Positions 44,732-54,825 of a stretch of 64,000 bases of DNA are shown here, in pieces; within the stretch, counting starts at the first letter, position 1; every line of letters starts with the position of its first letter. The translations under genes were made by a program, and so were the position numbers. Origin of the DNA: Pseudevernia furfuracea (taxonomy: Eukaryota > Ascomycota > Lecanoromycetes > Lecanorales > Parmeliaceae); NCBI GenBank assembly GCA_022315425.1, contig JAIUPT010000032.1:794501-858500 (forward strand), read 5' to 3'. Below the pieces are notes generated by a model, which saw nothing but the letters and a program-made list of their open reading frames with translations, made no database searches and was not told where the DNA came from.

Positions 44732-47473
44732 TCAATGGTCAACGTCCTCCCTACATAGATTTCGGGGTCAGCACTGTTTCTTCAAGATAGAGAAAGTGCC
44801 TCATGATACAGATTTGGTGAGCAGAAGGAGTTTCTTCCGCACAAAGTATGTTAAATTATTCAGATGCCGACACAAGCGAGAAAAGAATCACTGGAAAATA
44901 TACGTACCAAGCCCTGCCATGCACTTGACTTAATTCCTCCATGCTGGGAATCTTTTCGTTCGTAAAATAGCCCGCATATATCTTTGCGTCAATCTCTACT
45001 CTGCTGTCTTCTGGAATAAGCCTTTCGGGAATGGGGACACGCTCATGGATGGGTATGCCCTGGTCGACAATAGCATCATATTTCATGCTAAATGGGTCTG
45101 CCGTTAGCCATGTCCTTTCGCTCGATCACCATCTAAAGGCGGGTGACGTTCTGTGAAGAATGACTCACTTTGACATGCTTAGCATACGATCAATCTTGGT
45201 GATGCCGAGGAAGTGCAGTATCTGTAGGTCACTTGTCAACGGAGGCCACGGTATACACAGTTTTGCGGACATACATCCGGCATCAGTGCTTGAAATCGCA
45301 TGTCCTGTACCAGTCAGTGGATTTGAGCAAAAATGATGATTAGTGATTGCCAACCTTGACACCAGCAATGTTCTCCGTTCTTTGGAAATACTCACTGGCA
45401 CCTTGAGAACTGTTAGCTTGCCGCTAGATCAACGAGGCGAGAGGAGGAAATACGATCTGTTCCCCGTTTGCCTTGATTTGTGCAATGTTAGTATGAGCCG
45501 CGCGAGATTTTTGAGCTTTATGGGGACATACGGGCATTGTATACGAGGTATTTCGTTACTTCTCCGAGTGCTCTGCCCTCTTTGCGAAAGTAAATGACTA
45601 CGCCGCTTCCGCCTCTTTGTGCTTCTTTGACTGCTTCCTCGACGCCAAAGATCAGGTAGGGACGGCTATGGAGAGTTCGAAATCAGCATCTCTTCTGAAG
45701 TGAGACAGCTTCAATGGAGTAAATGGCCCTTCTATCCCCAAAACATATCTTGCAACTGGAAGTATGATATGAAACAAGAAGAATCTGCAAATACCAGGTG
45801 CAAATATCGGAGCCGAAAACATCACTACCTAAATGATTTCGGAGTCAGCATGTGTCTTTTGGGACGCAGGTTGAGTCGTGAAACAGTTGCCGGAAGTGTC
45901 CTACTTTCGCGACAGGCTTCGCTACTCAGAATGAAATACAACCCAGGAAAGAATGGCCCGGGAAAAATAACACACCGTTACACTCGTCATGGACGCGTAA
46001 AGCTAGTCTGACGTTTGGATCTGCCATCCTTGCAGGATCACCGAAGCAGTAGACCGTCAGGCCTCCGATAGCTGCATTATGATTTCGGAGTCAGTATAGA
46101 ACGTGTCTAGAGAATAAACATTCCCAGGCATGTCTCAAGACTTGGAATCCATTCCAAAAAGGGAAACGCGAACTCCGAAATCACTTACGAGGGAGAAAAA
46201 CCTTGATGTCCCCACGCGTTATAAGCTCTGGGAAGGATCCTCCTGTGTTCTCGAATAGAGATCTTCGCAAAGCCCCCTCGTCTGGTGTGGAGTTAGTGTC
46301 TGCGGATGCTTTAGGAAGTTATGAGTATTGAGACTAAGCCTCCACTGTTCGAAGGAATGCCATACCTATTCCAAATCGCTCGGCGACACCAGGGAGGTAC
46401 CAAACTGGCTCAACCGCGAATTTTGTCACGGCTAATTCTCCAGAATCGTTGAGACATATCTTCTTGTCCGGAATAATTCGACCGTCACGGACACTTTGTT
46501 CAAGCTCGGGTAATTTCATATGCTGAATTACAACTTCGCTGTCAGCACTGCTTGTTTGAGGTTTTGCTGAGCTTGGGGACATGTTCCGAGAGGGTAGACG
46601 CTCAGGACATATCTCAAGACTCAAATTAAGGTCCAAAAGGGAAAAATGGGCTCTGGTAATACGTACTGCTTTGGTGATAGCTATACTTGGTCTGATATGA
46701 ATATGCTCGTCGCGCATTACTTCGGAAAACAGCCAAGGGCTCAAGTGGCCGAGAGGGTCTATGGAAACAATCTTCTTCCATTGGGGGAAAGGGCCAATAT
46801 TTACAGCTGGTTCGCTGTTGGTGAAGTCTGGTTTATGATCAACATCGAGATGTTTGCTTGCTACAGCCAATGCATGGTAAACGGAGTATGAGCCACCATG
46901 AGCACCAATTGCTAATTAGACAAATGTCAGAGACACTATGGGAAATAGACTTCAGCCTCGCTTACCGTTTCGACGCCTAATAGTACTCTGACTACGAGAC
47001 ACTACGACGGGACCTCGTACCAGCGCATCAGGATGCCCCCATTTCATAGATAGAGGGTCTATGCCTGACTGTCCTGGATATGTTGTCAGAATGATCCTTG
47101 AGGTGGAATTAGCACTAAGTTTCCGCCCATAGAGAGATTCTCCATCATTACGAGCTTCGCTAGGTCCTGCAGAGCCGAGTTCTAGCGACGAAGCTTGAGC
47201 GTTTGGACCGGGCTGTGTTTCACTGATGATCTGCTGATCTCCTGTCGACGAAGGCTGAGTTGGGGCAATGCGGGTTTGTATCTGTGATGGATGGTTTTTT
47301 CCTGCAATGTCGTGCACTTGCTTGACTTCAGAAATAGCGTTGACCTGTCCTTGGATAGACTCTACAGCAGCAGAAAGATGTTGATAGCCATCCTGTATGG
47401 ATTGAACAATGGACAGAATTTGCTTCAGCAATTCATGCTGATCTGATGGTGATACGGCGTCTCTGGAAGCCAT
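44732..47473 (-). CDS. URC1: GTP cyclohydrolase II-like uracil catabolism protein (URC1 type)
   Basis: Predicted enzyme of the fungal URC route of uracil catabolism, 537 residues. Thirteen exons: 46966-47473, 46667-46911, 46366-46522, 46189-46281, 45976-46071, 45795-45828, 45532-45665, 45454-45471, 45355-45401, 45275-45304, 45169-45221, 44908-45087, 44732-44750. Residues 1-165 are a variable, partly coiled-coil leader. Then come NAIGAHGGSYSVYHALAVA, VWYLPGVAERFGIG and the zinc motif C-x10-C-x-C (CNGSDVFGSDICTC) known from GTP cyclohydrolase II. RKEGRALGEVTKYLVYNAR, QRTENIAG and LHFLGITKIDRMLSMSNMKY follow, and the end is WEDVDH. All joins keep frame. The intron 46523-46666 is a multiple of three without a stop and could be retained. 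Shares a promoter region with ELF1. Confidence 0.88.
44751..44907 (-). other. URC1 intron 12, introner-like candidate
   Basis: 157 bases, GTACGT...TAG, ending with GTGCTGACCCCGAAATCT before the acceptor. This end matches those of the introns at 45829, 46072 and (less well) 46523. Confidence 0.55.
45829..45975 (-). other. URC1 intron 5, introner-like candidate
   Basis: 147 bases, ending CATGCTGACTCCGAAATCAT before TTAG. The CTGAC is a plausible branch site. It separates the first Cys of the zinc motif from the other two. Confidence 0.55.
46072..46188 (-). other. URC1 intron 4, introner-like candidate with terminal inverted repeat
   Basis: 117 bases. The start GTAAGTGATTTCGGAGT is inverted at the end (ACTCCGAAATCA), so the ends can pair over 12 bases apart from an inserted base. 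Inside is TTGGAAT GG ATTCCAA. The middle (TTTCCCTTTTTGG ... AAGTCTTGAGACATG) resembles the intron at 46523-46666. Confidence 0.6.
46523..46666 (-). other. URC1 intron 2, introner-like candidate
   Basis: 144 bases, GTACGT...CAG, without an in-frame stop. The middle (TTTCCCTTTTGGACC ... GAGTCTTGAGATATG) resembles the intron at 46072, and the end GTGCTGACAGCGAAGTT is a weaker match to the shared 3' sequence. Confidence 0.5.
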
Positions 47474-47823
47474 GATGGTGAGGGCAAATCAGGGTGACCA
47501 GTCAATTGGCAGACTTCTCAAAATGAGAGTCTTCACAAAACCTCACAGCCCGAGACAGGTCACGATTTGCGTAAGCAGCGACTTTGAAGAGTATCTATCT
47601 ATCTTGCCTCAAGCTTCTACTCAGATCTTACGAGTAAGTGTCCGGATACGGCAAATTGCAGCTTTAACCCCGCACTTAGTTTAGGTTGCCGCTATTAAAG
47701 TACGGTAGGCTTAGCTTAGCTTACGGATACTCCCTGTACTCGTACACATCTTTTATTGTTGAGGCTCTCAGTGACGAAGGCGCCTTCGCATACACATATC
47801 ACCTTGTCTCCAAACAACTCACC
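47474..47823. promoter_or_regulatory. Shared upstream region of URC1 and ELF1
   Basis: 350 bases between divergent start codons, so probably a bidirectional promoter. No TATA box or known factor site is evident. A short direct repeat, GGCTTAGCTTAGCTTACGG, lies at about 47708. Confidence 0.4.
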
Positions 47824-48429
47824 ATGGTAAGCTTGCAGCCCCTGAGATCTGCTATATCATAAGTCAACTCTGACATATCCTAGGGTAAACGCAAAAAGTC
47901 CTCTCGGAAGCCGCAAGGGCCGAAAAAGGTTGGTGTTGCAAGCCTGTCGCCCTCGTGCATGGTCCTGTTGTCGTACTCACACTTCGAGTGTAGAAGGAGC
48001 CTCTTCCAACAAATTTCCCATGTCTTTTCTGCAACCACGAGAAATCCATATCTGTCAAGTTAGACAAGAAAGCTGGCATCGGCGAACTCTCTTGCAAAGT
48101 CTGCGGTCAGCAGTTCCAGACCGGAATAAACTGTAAGTTCCAGGCCGAGCGTTACAATATCTCGAGCTTTCTGTTTTAGTAAACGGCGGCTGACTACGAG
48201 TACTGCAGATCTTTCTGCGGGAGTTGACGTGTACTCCGACTGGATAGATGCTTGCGATACGGTAGCTAAAGAAGCAGCCGATGCCCCAGCCGCCGATGAC
48301 GGATTCAATTCCTACCAAGACTTGGCAGCGGGCAACGAGCGAAGAAATTCAGAAATGAACGTTGACAGGCATTTGGTCGCAGCAGTTGGAGGTAATGAAT
48401 ACGGTGGAGACTTTATCGATGATGACTAG
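47824..48429 (+). CDS. ELF1: Transcription elongation factor 1 (Elf1)
   Basis: Small zinc-ribbon factor that travels with RNA polymerase II through nucleosomes; 135 residues. Four exons: 47824-47826 (only the ATG), 47884-47928, 47994-48132, 48209-48429. The N terminus MGKRKKSSRKPQGPKK is basic and typical. The ribbon is CLFC...CKVC (C-x2-C, 21 residues, C-x2-C), followed by YLSAGVDVYSDWIDACD, the conserved helix region. The C-terminal 60 residues are acidic and variable, ending GGDFIDDD. All introns are GT-AG. Diverges from URC1 and converges with the uracil phosphoribosyltransferase gene. Confidence 0.94.
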
Positions 48430-48809
48430 GAATACTGTTCATCGCAATTATTATGCATGCCGATTCCATGAACGACGGGCGTAAAGGGCGAGGCGCTGTG
48501 TCTTCTTTCGGAGGAACCTGGGAGATAGCTTGATATGGTGGAAAAATCTACGATAGTTACCGTGCTTTCCAACGAAGCGTCGACTTCGAAGTTGGCAAGT
48601 CAAATAACTTCATGGAGCTTTGAAAAGATCTTGCAAGCACTGGAGAGAGCAGTGATATCAATCTATTGATGCATTGTCCTAAAGGAATAGGAAACCAGCT
48701 TTCTGTCCGGACACTCCAACGCTCTTCTTCAGTACATGCCCAATGAATGTCAAAATTGACATACTTTTTGGCTGCTGTTACCCCTTGCCTGTAATATAAA
48801 ATAGCCTGA
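48430..48809. other. Intergenic, between convergent 3' ends
   Basis: 380 bases, presumably the 3' UTRs of ELF1 and the uracil phosphoribosyltransferase gene. Nothing else is seen. Confidence 0.5.
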
Positions 48810-49715
48810 TTAGAGAGTATAGAAGCGGTCTCCAAAGTCTCCGAGTCCAGGAACGATATAACTGAATCAAAGAGTCAACGATCGAAGGCCAAGGGTAAGT
48901 TCCAAGGGACCCACTTCTTTTCGTCTAATCCCTGATCGACAAAGGCTGTAACAACACGCAGTCTTGGGAAACGCTTGGCAAAGCTGGTGACACCTTCAGG
49001 GCTGGCAATTAGATTCAAGAAAAGGATCCTGTCCTCGGGCACCCCTTTTGACTTGAGGACATCTACAGCCATGGTCGCTGATCCACCTGCACGCGAACAT
49101 TAGAATTTATTAAGACAGGTTAAGGGAAACTGCACACCTGTCGCAAACATCGGGTCGAGGAGCAACACCCATCTTTCCGAGATATCTTCGGGCAGTTTGT
49201 CATAGAAGAGTTTGGGCTTGCTTGTGTCTTCATCACGCTGAATCAAGATTTTCCCGATTCTGACAGAACGACAGCAGTCGCGAAGGCCTTGCTCCATTGC
49301 TTCACCAGCCCTCATGATGGAAACACCGCATATTTTCCCTTGGAACTTTACTCCGGCATAGGATTGGCCAACAGGAGTTGTGATGGTATGGCCTATGACA
49401 GGAAGATGATTCAGACCTTCCTCGACGAGGAGTCGAATGATACGATTTGAGTAGAAGATGAAATCAGCTCTTGCCGTGTCCTTATCGCGGATCATCCTGA
49501 AGGGCAGACGACTCAGAAATTGACAGGAAGGAATTCTTAATGAGGGAAGAACTTGCGTACGTTAAAAGTGCTAAAAGCTGGGATGTTTGTGCAAGTATGT
49601 GCACATTGTCATACAGGATTTGGGTCGATACTGTTGCAGTGGGCTTCTGTGCATCAGGACGATAATCTGGACCAACGCGGTGCGCTGGAGCTATGGCACC
49701 TGTCGTGGAGGACAT
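48810..49715 (-). CDS. Uracil phosphoribosyltransferase
   Basis: Converts uracil and PRPP to UMP and pyrophosphate in pyrimidine salvage. In the URC pathway the same activity (URC6) supplies the nucleotide on which uracil breakdown starts. 245 residues in four exons: 49561-49715, 49138-49496, 48915-49086, 48810-48861. Motifs: VHILAQTSQL, RADFIFYSNRIIRLLVEEGL, ICGVSIMRAGEAMEQGLR, KILIQRDEDTS, the PRPP loop VLLLDPMFATGGSA (across the intron at 49087-49137), FLNLIASPEG and the C-terminal uracil-binding FVDQGLDEKNYIVPGLGDFG. The last intron is placed to restore EKNYIVPG. Fungi may have both FUR1 and URC6 forms; which one this is cannot be told here. Confidence 0.94.
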
Positions 49716-50328
49716 ACTGGGCTAAGATTGCCCAAGTATCAATGGTGGCAAGGTTAGAAATTGGCAGCAAGCTGATAGACAACAACGCGATGAACAATCG
49801 ATACCGTAGAGTCGTCCCAATTGTAGAGCAATCTAGGTACTCACAAGCGATTTTCCTCAAAATTTGTATGAAATTGATTCAGTCAAATAATTGTTGCATA
49901 CTACATACAGTTGGCGAAAGAACCTGAAGGTAGTAGTACTCCATGATTAAATCATCTGCTGTGAAAGCAGGTTAGCAGGAGGCAGCCACAGTTTTATCCT
50001 CCATTGTAACATTACTTTACTAAACTCCTAAATTGGCTGTATTTTATTTCGGTACGATCCGAGACTTGGCATCCATTTCTTGTTTGCTCGTGGGCTGGCT
50101 AGCGCTAGAGTAAGGTTACTGGTGGGGAGATCGCTTCCTTCAACTCACTTCGCCTTTCACTATGGGACGATGAGCAAACAACCAATCACAATAATACAAA
50201 TCTGCTCTTTCGATCTTTGGCTCTTCATCATCAATCCTACAAACCCTATCGGCCGGACACGTTTACCCCTTTTGCAATTGTCTGTGTCGCAATGAGATAA
50301 TATCACCTTTCTGTCACAACGTAAGGCA
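49716..50328. promoter_or_regulatory. Shared upstream region of UPRT and the WAPL gene
   Basis: 613 bases between divergent starts. It must carry both promoters and 5' UTRs. No recognised site. Open frames across it (49553-49927, 50080-50295) have no family resemblance. Confidence 0.35.
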
Positions 50329-53300
50329 ATGGAATTTGCTGAAAGTATAGCTCCTCGTCGCAAAACTACGACGTATGGAAAGCATTCACGCAGGCTCGTT
50401 TCAAACCCGAGCTCAGCTACGGACCTTGAGTTTGCGCAAGACGCTGGTGCTTGCATATTGGACCCCAAACACACAATTCGGCATTGGCAGGGCAGTAGCA
50501 GAAATGGGTCATCAGATTTACTACAGGGCCGGCGCGGAAGCGAGTTTCGACCTGAGAATTTGGCTCGCCAAGCATCATCATCTACACCAACGCCTGAAGA
50601 TCAACATCACTCTTCCTTCGGTCGTATCGACTCTAGTAGAGACGATCCTTTGTACGACGTACCATTATTAGACGACAGCCGCGAATATAACATCGATGTA
50701 GGACGCAAAAGGAGGAAAGTCATGCCCAATAAAGTCGTTGCAGAAAAACCCTCGCCCGTATACGACGATGACAGCCTCCAAAGACATGTTGCTGCTGAGG
50801 CTCGGAGAGATGAAGATACCGCCTTGCAAGATTCTAAGTCCAGGTGTAGCGCTGTGGAGGTTCAAGCGGAAGCACGAGATGGTTCCAATAAAGGCCTAGG
50901 CGAGACTTCGAGAGCTACACCTTCTCGTAAAGACTCGGCATTGGACTCCAAGCGCACTGGAAACAATGCCAAAGCGGTTGTCCAGACAAAAGGCCGCTTA
51001 CTCGCTCGAAAGCACTCCAAGGGACTTGTCAGGGCCAAGATCACCCCTGACAGAGTGCAGAAGACCAATATGGACCCCGCCAAGACTACTACGCAGCCAA
51101 AGACACCGGATCCGGTGTTCGATATATCATATACACAAAAAGCAACCAACAATCCGAGAAGCCCTGCTACCTCGAACAAGGTTGTCTACCAACCAACGAC
51201 GCCTCCGAGGCCTACCAGTGCCGCAGGCGGCGCTACTACCCCGCGTCAACGAGAGCTGTGGAATAAACTGCTCGTAGATAATGCGCAGACAAGAAGTCCC
51301 TCGAGCCTCGACCTTCCGGGTCTCCTGCTCACTGAGGAAAAGCCTGAAGATTCGTATGGACATGCAAAAATCCGCAAAGTTTCCTGGGAACCCCGTCGAC
51401 AGTCTGCTGCGCTCAAGGCTAGGCCTAGAAAAATTGTCGACACTCTGCATCAATCAGACCAAGTCCAGGACCACTTCTCTGATGATTTCGATGAGATGCG
51501 TGGCAGTAGTAGCAGTGACAATAAGTCTGAGTACATGCATTCTGAAGTCTCAGCCGCAGATGGCGCCATTACGGTGCAAACATCGCCAAGCGCAGATAGC
51601 CAGGGCATGGTCAGCCAATTCCAAGATCGGTCTTCCAATCCTTCTCAGGCCATACCTTCACTCTACGGAGGAGGCCTTAAGGTCACATATGCTCGCCAAA
51701 GGTCATATCTAACAGACTATGACTTAGAAGAGGCTGCAATGATTGGCTTGCCAGTTCCACCAGAATCTAACGATAGAAGAGGGTATGGACGAAGAGGACT
51801 CGGAGACCGGATTCTCCAATTGCAGTCAATGCAAAGCCTTGACGAGGAGTTCGGGGACCCTGTAGAGTCGCAAGGTGGGACCATGAGGAGCATCCATGAA
51901 TTACGTGAGGCTGGTGGCAACGTTCGCCTGGTAAGCGAGTTGGAAGCTATCTTGGATGACATTTGCGACCACCAACCTTGCTCTATCTCTATCAGGCGTA
52001 GCAGATTGATCGACTTAGTCACCAAGCTTGAAGAGCCCGCAAATTGCCGCCTTTTCGTTGATCAAGGATTGGAAAGTCGCTTAATGGCTGACTTTGGCCT
52101 GAGCAACGACTTGATCACTAATGGCCTCCTGGTTGCAGCGTTACTCCAGCTCATGACCTGTTCGACATCGGCATTGTTGTTAACGCAGGTTGGTGATGTT
52201 CGGGTGGTGAGATTTCTTATTGATCTTCTGGGATCTGACCAGGATCTTCTTTCCTATGCCCGACTCCGTGGAAACAACATGTCCAAGGCGGCCCAGATTG
52301 ATCTAAAAAACCTGTGCTCTGCATTACTGAAATCCACTGCCTGGAGGGCGGGCAGACCGTCAATACTCTCGTGCCACGTGCTGTCACTTCAGTGTCTTGA
52401 ATATCTTGTGCGTCAAACAAGAGAAGCAGGATCTTTGTCGGAGGTACTTTCAGCACCTGCGATCAGGCGCGTAGTCGCCACATCGGTGCCACCTGTGTCC
52501 ACACTGCTACCACAACCCGGTGAAACCTCAGTCATCTGCCTCGAGCTTGCAGTTTCGATACTTGAATCATGTACCATCGGTAACGCGGCTGAATGTCAGG
52601 CGTCCCTGTGGGCAGGCGAGACGCTCGAGCGCGTCATTGGTCTTCTCCCGCTGCTGGCTCTGTGGAAAGGGGAAGAGTGCGGAACGTCGCGAACACTGAC
52701 GCTTCGGCTATACCTCAATCTCACCAACAATAGCCCTAGTGTATGCGAGGACTTCTCGACCCCTGAGGTCATTAGCGTGATGTTTGGGATTGTAATTTCA
52801 CACTTCGAACGACTGGCAGACAGCACGCTGGAAATCGACAAAGCACTTCTGCTGGACGACTTGATACTTTCTCTAGGCTCTTTGATCAACCTTGCCGATT
52901 TATCCAAAATAGCACGGCAATTGATGATGGATCTCCGTCATGGTAGCCAAAGCTACTTGGACATCCTCTTGCAGCTCTTCATGAAGAAATCCAAGAGCGC
53001 GGCCGAAGTAAGAAACTCTTCCGCTACAACACAACTAGTGGCACTGACTCCAATAGGTTTCCTCTTTGGAAGAGACTAGTTCCAATGTTGCGTTCGGGTG
53101 GGTGTCAGTGCTACTCGGCTGGCTGTGCCTCAACCCAGCAATCAAAGCGCGAATAAGCGGCCGCCTTCCGGGAAATAGCCTGAAGCAGCTGCTAGATGCG
53201 GTAGACGAGTTTCTGCAGTATCACAGAAGAGTTGACCAAGTAATAATCTGCGATGGTGGTGAAGATGATGATGCAAGAGCCAACCTTGTTGGCCGTTTGC

Positions 53301-53380
53301 AGAGCCATGTGGACGACCTCAAAAAGGCTGGAGGCCGTTCCGGGACTGTCTATGAGATTGCCGGTACAGGGGATAGATGA
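50329..53380 (+). CDS. WAPL-domain cohesin release factor (Rad61/Wpl1-like)
   Basis: WAPL proteins open the cohesin ring with Pds5 and so control sister-chromatid cohesion in the nucleus. 1000 residues in two exons (50329-53007, 53057-53380). Residues 1-430 are low complexity, basic and Ser/Pro/Thr-rich, with AT-hook- or NLS-like clusters (GRKRRKVMP). The WAPL helical domain begins near residue 440 (GGLKVTYARQRSYL, DYDLEEAAMIGLPVP) with SIHELREAGGN, RLIDLVTKLEEP and FGLSNDLITNGLLVAALL, and runs to the end with SSLEETSSNVAFGW across the intron. Without splicing the frame would stop at 53079 and lose the last 107 residues. The start is the first ATG and is the only one that keeps the full N terminus. 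Confidence 0.88.
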
Positions 53381-54039
53381 TGTAGAAATGTTTAGAGACG
53401 AGAATACGAAGGTTGTACATATAGGTGCAGATTAATGGACAAAGTAGCAACCTGGCGAGTCAGCAAGCTCATTCAGTATCGCCAGGACTAACAGGAAATG
53501 GCGCTTCAAGAGCCTTCTCATTATAATGTAGACCGTGTAGATTGTCTCCAGATTTCGTGGTGAATGAAGCCCCTGGACTCAAGGCTTCCAGGCCCAAGCA
53601 GGGCCCGTGCTACTTCTCAACCACGCGACATGAAAGACGCCACGCGCATTTAATAAATCACGCAGTCCAGGACTCCAGAGTTGCCCGAGCTATTTTGATT
53701 AGTCTCTGATTCCAATGATCCGATTCCCCTGAGGCTTTACCTTATTCGCGAATTCACTCCCAAAGTCCGAGAGCTAGCGATGAAGATTGTGTATATTATC
53801 ATCCTATTTTCCCTCGCCAACGAAAAGTGCTGTCAATGACATCCAAGGACTTTATCCTGGGAGTAGCAACAAAGTTGGGTCTACAATTGGCTTCGGGATT
53901 GTATTCTTTTCATAATTGCTCTAACACGTCATCGTTGTGGTAATTACTGTCCCTCCTTGAAAGCATATCCTTGCCTCCTTACCCTTTCCCGTCTTGGAGG
54001 ATTGTCTCTTCCCAAGAAAAGGAAGCAACCTTTGCCAAA
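53381..54039. other. Intergenic, 3' of the WAPL gene and 5' of the Rheb gene
   Basis: 659 bases of ordinary composition. The last 100 bases before 54040 are pyrimidine-rich (CCTCCTTACCCTTTCCC), as in many fungal promoters and 5' UTRs. No gene is seen. Confidence 0.4.
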
Positions 54040-54825
54040 ATGCCGACCTCTCCAAAGCAGCGCAAGATGGCCGTCGTCGGCAGCCGCTCTGTTGGTAAGT
54101 CATTGCTTGAGAATGCTGGGACCTAGTGCGTGCTCTGACACTAATGGTGCTAGGCAAATCCTCGCTCACAGTGCAGTTCGTGGACGGACACTTCGTGGAC
54201 AGCTACTATCCCACCATCGAGAACACATTCAGCAAGGTCATCAAGTACCGCAGTCAAGACTTCGCGACGGAGATAGTCGACACCGCGGGTCAAGTAAGCG
54301 CTCATCTGGTCGTGCCAGGATTCCAAATCTCCATGTTCCCAAAACGGTCAGCTGCAGCGATCGACTATACTAATTCTGTACGCGATCCCTCTAGGACGAG
54401 TACAGCATACTCAATTCCAAGCACTTCATAGGCATTCATGGTTACATGCTGGTCTACTCTGTCGCCTCGAGGCAATCATTTGAGATGATCCGAATACTAA
54501 GGGACAAAATCCTCAACCACCTGGCAAGCATTCTCACCCGAAGCCTGCACTACCACTCTCACACATCTGTCTGACTTGTTGACAGGGTGCAGATTGGGTT
54601 CCGTTGGTCATCGTGGGAAACAAGAGCGACCTGAAAGCCGACCAACGCCATGTCCAAGCGGAGGAAGGCAAAAAATTAGCAGAAGAATTCAGCTGCAGCT
54701 TTACGGAAGCTAGCGCACGGTTGAATGAGAATGTGGGAAAAGCATTTGAACAAATGATAGCGGAGATGGAGAAGTCACAGAATCCGGGCGAGCCAACAGG
54801 GGGAAGCAAGTGCAACATCATGTAG
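54040..54825 (+). CDS. Rheb small GTPase
   Basis: Ras-family GTPase that activates TOR complex 1 at endomembranes. 187 residues, four exons: 54040-54094, 54154-54293, 54395-54523, 54586-54825. G boxes: P-loop GSRSVGKS (Rheb-type Arg in place of Gly12 of Ras) across the first intron, effector YYPTIENTF, DTAGQDEYS across the second intron, NKSDL, and a TEASA-type SA motif. The C terminus CNIM is a CaaX box for farnesylation. The third intron has a GC donor (CTG then GCAAGC) and a normal AG acceptor, giving the conserved NHLGADWVP junction. Confidence 0.95.

Noticed and set aside
44856..45086. URC1 ending at 44856 by reading through the last donor
   Set aside because: Splicing 44751-44907 gives the better C terminus WEDVDH and uses an intron end shared with other introns of the gene.
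46646..46891. 81-codon plus-strand frame
   Set aside because: Antisense to URC1 exon 2.
51127..52456. Open frames opposite to or overlapping the WAPL gene
   Set aside because: Shadow frames of a long coding exon.
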